NCBI GenBank assembly: GCA_963457665.1
Contig: OY735211.1
Coordinates: 40,371,287-40,435,286 of the forward strand
DNA: 64,000 nt
Source: Thysanoteuthis rhombus
Lineage: Eukaryota; Mollusca; Cephalopoda; Oegopsida; Thysanoteuthidae
Direction: 5' to 3'
The position numbers and the translations under genes were made by a program. Positions 24,225 to 37,600 of the stretch are shown piece after piece; position 1 is the stretch's first letter; the number at the start of each line of letters is the position of its first letter. Under the pieces are notes generated by a model. It saw nothing but the letters and a program-made list of their open reading frames with translations, was not told the origin of the DNA and did no database searches.

Positions 24225-27200
24225 ATCTACATTTCAAATCAAACAATTAGTTATGTTTTTTTTTTTTATGAAACACTCACCATTCTCCCTCTTACTCTCC
24301 CCAATTACAAAACAAAATACCCACTTGTTATACTGACTGCTGCTGAAAAAATGCAGGCAGCCGATTCAGCAGAAAAAGCTGGCACAAATGTCCAATTCAA
24401 CATGAATTTATATTGTAAATCCATTCCTACCTAAAATTTTTGGGGGGTGGTTTCCAAAAAAATAATTTGCTGAAAAACTTTCCTGGGGGGTCACATTTGT
24501 ATACACAGAAAATTTCATGAGTTTGTGTTGTGATTTTTACAATAGGCTATCATGTACAAACAGACATTTGGTAACTCATAAGATATATATTTTCGTATAA
24601 ACGTATTTATTACAAGCAATCCATTTTTCTTTTTAATGATTTTAAAACAATAAGGCAAAAAAAAAAAAAAAAAAAAAACTCGGACATCAGTAGTAGTTAT
24701 ATTACCAGTAGTAGTTGATAGCCAACTTCAAGCAAACACACTCAAACATAAATAGGCACATTTTACATCTGTGTATGTGCAGTATTCTGCTTTTGTTTGC
24801 TTTGGCATGACAAAACTAAGTGGCAAGGCCTTTTATATCATAAAATGAATGACAATGGAACAAGGACAGTTGCAATATTGTTTTAATCTTTTTAAAATAG
24901 TTGCCACAACCAGAATTCAAAAATAGTGTGCCAATTCCATTATTAACTCAAAATTCTCACTTCTTGGAGTCTGTTCAGTAACAGCCTGATATCCAGCAAA
25001 AAACACCACCTTTCCAAACTGGCCTAACACGGAATGTTGCAACTTTTTTAATGCTGCATTTTATAAACAAGACATAACTTGTCTACAACTTTCAAAAGAG
25101 CCATTAACATAAAACCTTTCATTTTCAACTCTTCTCATCTTTGGAGTCGTCACTACTCTTTCCTTATGGATATAACATCTTACACCTGAAAAGGGCTGTA
25201 GAAATGAATCAGCCAAAACATAACGTAAAAGATAAGAGTTCAAATTGTCTAGAAAACAGAAAAAAAAAAAAAAAAGTTGAAAAGACATAACTATCATCCT
25301 AAACCCCCAAAATAATACCAAAGATCAAATGCTGAGAATAATGTTTCATGATTGTGTACAGGTTGTAATGAAGGTGGAGAACATAACCTGGCTCTACACT
25401 GAATGCATTTGCCTTGACTTCTTGATCAGATATGAAATCATGTCAGTGTTGCATGAAAATCACATGATCAATGTTAATTAATATTAAAGGTACAGGTATA
25501 AAGGAGAAAAAGACTTGTGACATTGAAGGTTTGATTAAATGGGTATAGCCAGCTTCCAAATGATACTTAAAAAAAGGGCATGTTAGATATCAGCTTGTGT
25601 TATGATTGACAATTTTTCAATAGTATTAACAGGAGGTGTGTGTATTCTGAGGCTAAGTGAGAAGCTGGGAGTGAATAAGTGTGTGGTGGGAATAAATAAT
25701 CATTACTATATACCATATCATATCTGAAGAAAAAAAACAAACAAAAAAAACAGTAGAAACATCCCTAGAAATGATCAGTCCAGCCCAAATAAATACTACA
25801 CAAAGAATGTTTGTAAATTAGCATCAGCTCAAAACACATATTACTCACTAGCAGGGATACCCAACAGTACTGAAGTAGATCAGAAGTATGCGATTACTTC
25901 CAGGAAATATTTTAAAATAATAAATGGAAACCTAAACCAAATGGAAGAAAAAAAATTTCTGGTCGGAAAAGAATCAGGTTTTACCACACGTAGGACAGAC
26001 CTTAGTATCAGTGATCATTAAGGTGTCTAAATGCAAGATGAACTTAGTTCATGTTCTAAAAAGTCAATACCAAACAAGTTCACAGATCAATCTTTACATT
26101 ATGAATCTACAGACTTGAAAATTGTATAGCTTTTCAAATAAGTTAATGAAAAATATCAAATTAAAAACAGAAAATCACAAGAGCCACCCACTTTTGGAGA
26201 TTAAGGTTCACTTTAAAATTTTTGTTTAACTTGTTGCTTATTAACTGAACAAAATATCGCCTGCTGTGAGAAAATGGGAGGAGGAGACTGATTCTGTGAA
26301 AACAATGGTTTTGTTAGTAAGCACATTTTGTTATTATAGATTATAATCATAATTACTATTGTTTCATTGACGAAATAACACTCAAAGTCATAAAATATCA
26401 ATTTGATCATAAAAGTTTGAGCCATTTGTAAGAAATATTGTTGGAGAAAATTTCAATATAAGAATTGAATTTCTTTCCAATGTTTAGAACCAGAGATGAG
26501 CTATGATGGATTTCCTTGGAGATCATTTTCCACCCTATGTTGAAAGTTGACTTCTTCTCAGTCTACTTGCTGAATATTGATACGTTGTAGTTTCAGCAGA
26601 GAAGAGGCACAAACAAACGGCTTAAATATTAGTATAGATTTCCACACCTTCCCACAAAGGTGTGCAACTTGGAGAATGTGTGTGTGATAGGACATTGAAA
26701 GAAATCAATTTATAAAGAAATGTCATTAAGTTCATGGTGTCACCATTATATCAAAATGTTCTTGTACAAGGCAAAAATCTTATTGAACAAAGGTAAAAGA
26801 CTCTTGTCTTCAGTTGAATTTAAACATTAAATTCAGAGTGAGGAAGAAAAGACAAGAATAAAGAAAATTCAAGGTAATGGAAAAGCTAACAAAAATATTC
26901 AACATAAATTACAATTACAATTAAACTATTTTACAAAAGAATGAATAATTATGTTTTATCGTTAATCAATGGAAGGTAGACTCAACCAAAAGAACATAAA
27001 ATTAACATGTATACAGCGGAGCGATTCAATATAGAAACTTCTGGAACAATATGCAGTATGACATTTTGTATTACACACAAAATGTTCGCAATGCAAACAA
27101 GTGAAAATGATCAAAAAAAAGTCCAAGTTACTTATACAGACATTTCCTGAATGACGAAGTATCGGATATGAAATTACAGATGCGTAATTTAGTCTTTTTC

Positions 27201-30200
27201 AATTCAATACTCACTCGATCATGACAGGGCGAAAAGTGAGCAAAGAAATGCTTAACGCATTCCTTCACATTTAAGAGGTAAAGACAAAATATAGAGCGAA
27301 AGTATGTTACTAAGATTTTTGCTAATGGCTCTCAAAGTCTGTGATTCTTTTATATTTTCACTGGACTCATACAAATTTGCTATAAGGCCTACACAGCTGT
27401 AATTTCAGAGAAGAGAGTCATCACTTTTAGTCTTTCTGATGCATGATGCTCATTATTCAGAGAACAGTAAAAATTATATTAAAGACAAAAAAGTCACTAC
27501 GGGTGCAAGGATTTCTAAGTTTCAATATCACACACCTTGCAACCATCCAATATCTTTAGAACTAACAGATTTGATGAGATTTTTATCATGTATCGAGTAG
27601 CTAAGAAGTTTATTTGGTTGAAGTAATAATAAAATCAATTTTTTTTAATTATTGACATTAAATTTATTGAACATACACTGATATGACAGCTGTCACAATA
27701 CAGTGAAGAGTAATCTTTTGAATGAAATTAGTTAGAACAATGCTTTGAACGCTATCTGATGATAAAAAATAGAACAGACTTTTTTAGGCAACCCAATGTA
27801 TTCTTCATACTTTCTGCCTCATGTTTGTCAGATGCTTTTTCTGCAGTCAAGTTCTACTGACATGGAAGTGGCTGAGGAGATCTCTGGAGCAATTTCTTTG
27901 TCCTTTGAGTATCTGACAAGATACAAGAAATTTCTTTTCCCCAAAGGGTTTTCTTCCACAGGAAATGAATCAGATGGTGAATCAATTCAGTTCATAGAAA
28001 TTCATAGATAGTGATGAATCAATGAAAGCAATGATTGTCCTGGAGTGGCTGATGTACCATTTCATCTAAAATATCCAAGTCTCAAGTGATTAATGTTTAC
28101 AAAATTAAAAAAATTTAATAACTTTTCTTCTCCATGTTAAAGGTTCACAGGAAACGCCTTACAGAAAGATGAGCTGGGAGCAATTTAGCCATCCACACAT
28201 ATATCCAATAAGAGGCCAATCAACTGAAATTTTGAATAGAATATTTTCCAGAATACTTTAGATCATCATTGAGTTAGACTGGTGAAAATGGTTCAAGTTT
28301 GAATAGCAAATGCCAGGAAAGTAAGACTTGTTGATAACATTATAAGCAAAAACTAGAAAAACTGATTCAATCTTGGCAGGAAGTACACGATAAATAACTG
28401 ATCAAAATCAAAATTGTACATGAAATTTTTCAAGGAATAACTACAGATAGACAGTAAGAATTTAGCTCAACAATACTTACCCTAATAAGTGTTTTTTGTT
28501 GGTCTGGATTGGATATATGGTATAGAACACCATCAAAATCTGGAAAAAAAAAAGAAAATTAAAATTTCTTCAATTAAAAAACAAGACTAATATTATTTGA
28601 ATTTCTTAGATGAAGTACAGTTAGTTTAATTTTTTGTCTAATATTTCTTAAATTCTTATTTCTGTTATTTTTTTTCCATCAGTAAAGTCAAGATCATCAT
28701 TCCTTGATTGTTAGTAAACAAAGCGAGTCATGATAAACCTCCGGCAAGACTAACTCGCATCCATTATCTTTGGGAATCTTTCCATGGCAGCTGCCTCACT
28801 GATGAGGCTATGAAGGCAAACCAGGAGGAATCATCTAGCTATATTTCCTACTTCTTGGAATGTCAATATGCTGTCATCTTTGTTTACATACTCAGTAGTA
28901 TTGAAATTTTTTAGGTGATACATTAAAAACTAAAGGAAAACTAGTTTAAAAGTTAATAAAAATGAGACTAGTTCAAATTGGTGTTCTAGGCTCAAATTAT
29001 TCTAAATATGATCTATTATATTATATGCAAAATAGAGATGAGCATTTTCTGAAGAGAACACATTATTGGGGCAAATCCGTATAGGTGACTAGGTTTCTTT
29101 TTGTCACTAGGGATATTAAATACAGATTTATGAAATACGAGACAATTCAACAGAACTCTGGTATATCTTATGAAATATGATCAAAATTATGTTCAACAAT
29201 TATGAACATTTGCGTGGCAAAACTGCACATTTAATAGGGAAACACATTTGATAAATTGATTCTCTCACAAATGAGTGCAGTAAATTTTATCCTCTTTAGC
29301 CAATGTACTGTATGAATCCAATCTAGTGATAGTGAATGTCATTCATCTTTTTTCAACCAAGAAAGCAATAGACACTTTTAGAATAATGGTTTACACATGC
29401 GTGTGAGTGAAGAAGACGTGTAACCTCATACACACTACTTATCAGTTCTCCTGGCCCGGCTGTGAGATGACTGAGTCAAGATGATTGTCAGTGGGGGGGG
29501 GGGCACAGGGAGGATTGGTTTAATTTCTTTGAGGACATTAGCATCTTAATATCAGAGGCAGCAACCAGGATTTAAACCCTGTTCGCAAATCCTATTTTCC
29601 AATTTGTGCCTCAGAAAATCCAACATAACCAAGCAATTAACGATGAGTTTAGAATTTATAAAAAAAACAATGCTGCAAAAAGCTAAAAACAATTCAGTTT
29701 TTTTCTTTTCTTTTGTACCATTTAAATTGGGTTTTCCAACAATTAATGGGCAATAGGAGCAAGAATCTGGCAAAGATCATTCTATACATATAGGGAGGCA
29801 GAGAGTAAAACTTGGTGGAAATAAGGTTGACAGGGACACAAATCTATTTCGGTAATTTTACTTAACAGTAATCAGAAAAATTTTAGGATTCAAGAGAGAA
29901 AACAAAAGAAAAGGGAAAAAAAAGAGACTTCATACATAACAGAATTATTCAGACTGCAATTTTAGAATTACTGAATCATTTTTTTAATGTATCAATAGAA
30001 ATACTGTAGTATAGAGGAAAAAAAAGCAATGTCTATTGTATGGATTGCTCAGGGTTTCATTCAGTCAAGAGAAATAATGGAATTTGCTTACCTGCAATAG
30101 TTAGATCTACATTTTCAGGTTTGATTCTGGAAAACAAAAACAGATTTTGAATTACACAACTATTCATTGATTTCTAACAAATCTAAAGGTTTCTAGTAAA

Positions 30201-30288
30201 TTATGAAGGGTTTTTGTTGTACATAATTATATAATTAAAAAATGAAAAAAAAAAAAAAAAGATCTTTCTTATCCATTATTTTTAATGA

Positions 30289-30335
<47 letters not shown>

Positions 30336-31588
30336 TATATAAAGCCCTTTGTCTGTTGTTTGTCCTTGTCTCTTACATACGAACACAGGGCCATTTGACC
30401 TCATACTTGGCAGGAAGACTGACTAAACTTCTGACATAAGCTATATGGGGTTGATGTCAGTGGTCATTTGAAGTCACCAGAGGTCATTTCTAACCATTTT
30501 TCAAAGTTGCTAGCAACAATTTGACACATGGGTACATTTCTTGGCAAAGATCACAAGCTAGGCCAAGTTGACCTTGGTCATTTAAGGTTACCAGAGGTCA
30601 TTTCTAGCCATTTTTTCAAGTTTATGGCCACAATTTTGCACTATGAAAAAGAAATTCAGTTTAGGGATGAATCTTATTACATTGGAGGTCATGGATGATG
30701 CAAAGTTGACCTTGGTGATCATTTGAGGTCATTTATAGACAATGCTAGCCATTTTCCTTGCTTTTGGCCCTAATTTTGTTAATATTTGGCTTATGGGCAT
30801 ATTTTTCCAGGGTTAGCATAAAGTTAACCTCAAAGGTCATTTTTTGCCAATTGAAAGTTGTTGGCCAGAATTTCACACAATAGAAGCTGAAAATAAGTAT
30901 ATGGGTACATCTTTAAATAGCAGAGACCACAAACTACGCAAAGTTGAACTCTGAGATCACCAAGGGGTCATTTCTAGTCATAGACAACTTAAATAGAACA
31001 AACAATTGAAGTAAATAGGGCTGCTGCAGGAATCGAACCTGTCACTGATAGGGTAACCACTTCAACGTACTGATGTTCATTCCATTGAGCTAAACAGCCA
31101 TTGGTGATGCAAAGGCCCAAACTGCTTTCAACCTGAATTCTTATTTCATTTGTCCTCAGTGTGTTTATCTTTTTCAATGCAACAGTTACATATTGAGGAG
31201 TGGACATATTTGGTCCAACAGAATGAATTATAAATTGCATTATATCACGAAGAAACTTATTTGAAATGATCTCCCGTCATCATACAGTTAATATATCACT
31301 CAATTTTATAAATATATATAAGTGTGCGTGTGCCATGTTTATACAACTGTTTTGTTTTTAAAATCCTCAGGCAGTAACAGAGTAAATGACTGAAAATTCA
31401 TACATTATACCATAAAGCATATGGAGAAGAAAAGAAAAAAAAAAGAAAAAAAAAGGAAAAAAAAAACAGTGAAGAAAATTACATAAATTGCATCAACAGT
31501 TATTGGGAAATGAGTGACTGAATTGACACAAAATATTTATTGAAAAGTTCTCAATGTTTAGTCTTTAAAGCTGTAAAGCTTTTTTAGA

Positions 31589-31646
<58 letters not shown>

Positions 31647-34600
31647 TTAAACAAGTGTTATATACGCACACATTTAAACAAGAATAATTCCAGAGAAGTA
31701 CCAAAATCAATCATAACAAAATTATTTGATAACTCCCTTTTAATCAAATTCATAATGAAGGCAGTATCAAGTTCAATTCTGAGTGCCAGTAAATTTTGTT
31801 TTATATTATCATAAATGCATTCTTGATTCATGCCTAATAATAAACTTTTCAGAACACTCTTGTCAAGAAACTTCATTGAATTTTAAAAGATATACACTAC
31901 TCAATTGAGTTGCAAAACAAAAGCTGTACCCATTTAAATTGTTTATAGACAAGGTATAAACTTATTCAAATATGCTGACTGTTCAGTCAATTGGCAGGAT
32001 ATTCAAAAACATTTTACCAACCCCCGTTTTTATTTCAATTGTCACAATAATTCTAATTCAAATGAGACTGCATGGAACATATTGGTTTTAGTTCTGTTTA
32101 TTTTTAAGTTCTCAATCAACAAACTGTATCCAAAATTTTTTTCTGAGGCAGCTACAAATGGAAGCAGGGGAAAAAATACATTTGATGTAATAATCTCAAA
32201 CAGTCTTTATTCTTAGATGAAGCAATGTCATTATTCATTTTTGACCAATATTTCTTACATCATATTTGACACAGATCAGAAATAAAGAATAAGTTTTTGT
32301 TTACCTAGCGATCTGCAAGTTTTAATAGAAAACAGAACAAGATAAAAAGATATACGAGTCAAAAACCAATAATAATGACAAAGCTCTATCTAGGAAATTC
32401 AGACAATTCAAGACTTATGGATTATTATAACTTGTTATGAATTAGAAATAGAAATAAATGATAGAAAAACTAGTGAAAAAATAAATAGACGTTTGATGTT
32501 TCTAAGAAGACAAATTTTATACTGAAAGTGTTTCAGGATATCATAAAATACAAATGTAACTAAATCAAGAGAGTGAGTCATATCCCTCCTATCAAGTAAA
32601 GGCAATACTTTGTTTCTCATTTTGTATAAACACAGACTAAAATATTAACAACTATGAATGGAAAAAAAATTTTTTTGAATAAAAAAAAAAAAAAAAAAAA
32701 AAAAAAACTGATAATACAGTTTTTCTATTCTCAGCTTGTAAGTCATACATGGGCAACCAGATATATGCTTCATTACGTGGCAGAGATGAATTTCAGATCA
32801 AGTGATATTAGAAAAGCCCATTCCACATTGAAAACCAACTCTCATCTGGTCTTGCTAAGGGGTCTGATTCTTACTATGAACTGCTTGCGTTCATCTTGCT
32901 AGGAAGTTCAACAACTACCAAGTCAGATTCATTATCATAAATTTAGTTCAAGGAGCAAAAAGCTTTTCTATATAATAAGTTATTCCTACACTTGCATTAT
33001 ACCAACAGGATGTAAAGATATTTTATTATTTATTGACATATAAACAGATACTAAATTGAACAGTTATAGAATAAATATAATTTCTAAACTTACAGAAGAT
33101 TTAGCGATAGATTAAATCATACCATTACTAGTTGAATGTACCAAGTCTATAAAAAGAAATAGTGGTAACCCAGATTTAGTGGGCAGATAATACACTTCTA
33201 GAATAGATAAACATTCAATGGAAAATGACCCAACCCAAAGGATCCAAAATTTAAAGAATAAAGAACACTGCTGTTTGGATGATTCCAGATATCAATCTCT
33301 CACTTCATCTATTTCCTCCTTTCTTTTTTATCTCCGGTAACCAGGAAACAGCACAGCCAGGCCATCTGTGGATGGTCTGTGCTTACAAAATACAACAGCT
33401 GTGACCTATAAGTTTTTAACAACAGCACTAGTGGAATTGTCTCTCAGCATCAATGATAATGCTTAGTAAACTAGAATTCTCAACTTCCATTATCCAAGAC
33501 GGTTTTGGATTGTATGAGAAATAAGATCAGTGGGGGAAGGGGACTGATTTTATCCTTCATTGAAAGAGACAACACAAAAACATTTTTTTGCAATAAAATG
33601 TTCGGCAAAATGTTAAAAAAAATAAAATAAAATAAAACATGCATTAGAAAAAAACATTTGACAGTAAAAATGTTAGATTTCCCATAATGCTCTAAAAATG
33701 ATGTTATTGTGAGACAGCAAACAATGAACTTGCCTAGCAACCACTTAGAAATGAGATAAGAATTCCAAGTGAGGATAGATCCCTAGTTTCCCACGCTTGG
33801 GGTTTGACATAACTTCCAAACTGTTCAACTAATACACAGGCAATAGGCACACATAAAAGCACACAATTCTCTCGTACCATCACACACTCCCTCTCAACCC
33901 TTTTCTGCCTTCTTCAAGTGTGCTTTGTACTGGGTATAGAGTCAAATTTATAGAATTAAATTATAATAAAAAATAATTATCCAATACTTCTTGATTTGTA
34001 TGTATATACACAAAATACTGACTGCTACTATTAAAAATAATAACAGCAAATAAGTGGCCTATAAGGAAGTATAAAAGCACAATCCTATCAAGATTATGTA
34101 TATTTCCATTATCCAAGACAGTTTTGGATTCTATGAAAAATAGGATTGATATATACAGGTTGGGGTAAAAGTCACAAAACATATCTTATTAGTTTTAATA
34201 ATTATCATAAAAATTTTTTTTTCAACAAATTGTATTTATAAACAAGGGAGATTTAATTAACCTACAGAGGGGAAAATTGTTTGTTTCAAATGCTTACTAT
34301 TTTCACTAATATTCTGCATCACATTTTGAAGGATAACTGATCCTACGCCACTAATTTCTCCTCAGATATTATTCTTCAGCTCTTGATAGTCCTCGGTTTG
34401 TTAACAGACACCTTATCCTTCAAATAACCCGAAATTCTTTGAAGAGACTTGTGAGATTCCCTAAGTTGGGTTGCTGTAGCAAGATTATCCTTTACAAATG
34501 TAAACGATTCTCAGCAAGATTGAAGGCGGTCTCGAAATTTATGAGTGATCACTATCAGAGCTCAACTCCTGAAAACAAGCAACTTGAGGATGAATAATCA

Positions 34601-37600
34601 ACTCAAAGATGTCTGCACAATCAAATAAGAGAAATATGCTCTTTTTGTTAATGTTATTGATTCATGGTGTTCGAAGTAAAATTCCATTATTTTAGTTAGT
34701 TGCTTAATTGCCTACTTCTTCATGATGAATTCCCAAGGGTTCCTTTACTGATCCGAAAGAAAGAAAAACAAAAATTAAAATAGAAAAAAAAAAATATGAT
34801 TGTTAAAAACCTCTCCATGGCTTTTGCACCACCAAGCATATGTATGAAGGGATACGGGTAGTGGAAGGACATGAAAGATTTTTTTTGGTATATTCTTCTT
34901 TCTCAGCTGAGAATTGGGGGCTGCATATTCTGGGCTCTTAAATAGAAACCTATAATTATACCCGACTTCATTTTGGTTGTGTAGTAGGAGTCTACTATTA
35001 GAGAGTGTTTGGAAATGATCAATATAGAAAGTCACAACCATTAATGAATTCATTTTAGACAAGTAATGAAGTTATTCAAAACTTATACTTGGGTTTTAAG
35101 TTTTGTAGTGCACTGTATATGAATAAAAATCACTTTAATAACAAACTCTACATTAAATATAAATAAATTAATTAAATAACAGAGAGAGATTTATACGAGT
35201 AGAAAATTAAAGAACATTTTGTTTGAATAATACAAATAATCATTCAAGTGTTTAGGTGCATAATGTTTCCAAAATCAGTTTGTGTTCATCTTAATCTCTA
35301 AAACAAATTGAAAAGGTGTATGATGATGAAATTGTAGCTAAAAGCGTGTATGGGAGGGGGCCCGAGATAAACAAGAAAAAGAAATTCTCAAAAAATCTTA
35401 CAATTATTCAGCAATTTAAAATGGATCATTATTCATATTTACCAAGTCTTGAGGAAAAAATTACATCCTCAGTGTAATAATTGATTTCATTGCTTAGAAA
35501 ATTAATGAGAAATGTTATTCCACACAAGATCTTCGTTTATTTGAGCCTACGTGTCAGTTAGAATTTCAGAGTTCTATCTTGAGTAAAAGTTAAGACAGTA
35601 ATATTATCAACAGCTCCTTGGTTATAGAGACTATATTCAGACCTCATGTACAGAACTGTAATACAGCAAACATCTCAAAAGACTGCTACCAATTTCAAAT
35701 CCCATCCAGGATAGCAGTTGAATTTTCAACTAAGAGTTTCCTGTTCATCTCTAAAGACTAAAAAAAAATTGTTTATCGCAGGAAATATAAGCATTCTAGA
35801 CTTGAAAAATAAATGGAGTCAATTACTGTATCATCGTCATAAAAATTTCTAAAATGTATGTTGTAATTCAAATAGGATCTGTCAAAATGTACCAAGATCT
35901 GAGGCAACTCACTAGAACAGTTACCCATTTTGTTATTCCAAAAGTGGATAGGATAGAGGCATGTCATTAAGACAGAACAGATAACAGATCAACGCCCACT
36001 AAATCCCCAACAGATCAAACTCCTTCGAAAGGAGAGAAAATCCCCAAAAGTTCATCATCAGTAGAAAACTTGGCAACTGAATATAAGAGACCGGCCCAAC
36101 GAAACCTCTCCTGCAAACCACAGGCAGAATATAGAGATGTTTTCGTTGGATTACCTACTTGCTAGCAACAAACTTCCCCTTTTCTGCTGACCTACTTGAC
36201 ATGAAAGAATTTATAGGTTGGAGGAAGAAGAGAACAGGAAGGATTTAGTTTTGAGAAAAATGCCTAGTATCCATACTGTCCCAGCTGGGGTGTCTCTGAC
36301 CCAGTAAAAAGCATGCAAAATAAACTTAGCCTGTTTGGTAGGTCAAGTCACATGCTCTACTTCAGACAGTCAGCAAGTTAACACCATATGTATCATCTGA
36401 GCTATGAGTAAGATTATTATATCTTACTGGAGGAGAAAGATAAAGTTGGATGGAAATAACTCTTTTAAATACGGTTTTATTTTCTCTCCGGGAATAAATT
36501 TACTTACCTGTCTGTATTAGTTTCAACTACCATTCAAATTTAAAGTGAGCATGTTTTTTCTTCCTTTTCGGGGTGGGGGCTATATGAATCAACTAAAGCT
36601 ACAGAAAACTTTGGCTACTTTCAAAAAAAAAAAAAATGATTAGCTATCCACCCACTCCTGCCATGATGGAGAATCAAGTTGGAATATTGTCCAAACCTGC
36701 ATTCTACTGACAAATATACGACATATATTATTTTTGGCATACTATAAACCAAGGACTCTTTGTTGCAAAAATACATAAACATAGTTGAGTAGCAAAGCAC
36801 ATTATGTCCATTAATACTTTTTAAATCAAATTAAAATCCTAGCATTCTAGATAAAAAAAGGATCTGACAATAAATAATGAAAAGTTTGTAATGCTGACAA
36901 AGAATATTGTATGAAATGTCATTTATTGGTGTAATGATTCAATACAGGATTCCTTCTACAAAATTTGAAGCCGCCCTAATCATAGTAGTCGACCCTTGAA
37001 AAAAGATGATTTTACAAACATACTTAATTTACATCCTGATAGAATAATGTTTAAAAAAAAAAAATTTTTTTAAAATACATGAAATTTTCTTTGTTTGCCA
37101 ACATTTGTACAAAACCATTATAAGAGTAATTATAAGAGTAATTAATATATCTGTCCCTACAATTAACAAAAGTTATTCTGTAAAAATGCAAGTGCTTCTA
37201 GATTCTTTCTCAGCAGATATCTCCCTTGCTCAGACACATTTGAAACAATCTTATCTGTATAAATGGATAACACTCAAACCATACACATTATATACGAGAG
37301 CATTTCTTTTTTTTTTTTTTAAATCATACTAGATATTTGTCCAAGCAGAAAAATGAAAATTATTATGATGATATAAAAAGAAAATAGTGAGCCTGTTCCA
37401 TCTGAATAAGTTAACCAACAATCTTGAATAAACTTATGATGAAAAGCTGTTATCAATTTAATACTAAGCTGAGTAATGAACAGAGCTCAACTACTCCTAG
37501 TTGGCCAAATATAGAACAATTACTTCTTTGTAATTCAGTAATTCTGGAGTTAAATAGAATCCTTGTGCATCTTCCTCCCACGTTTACAGCATTTGAAAGG

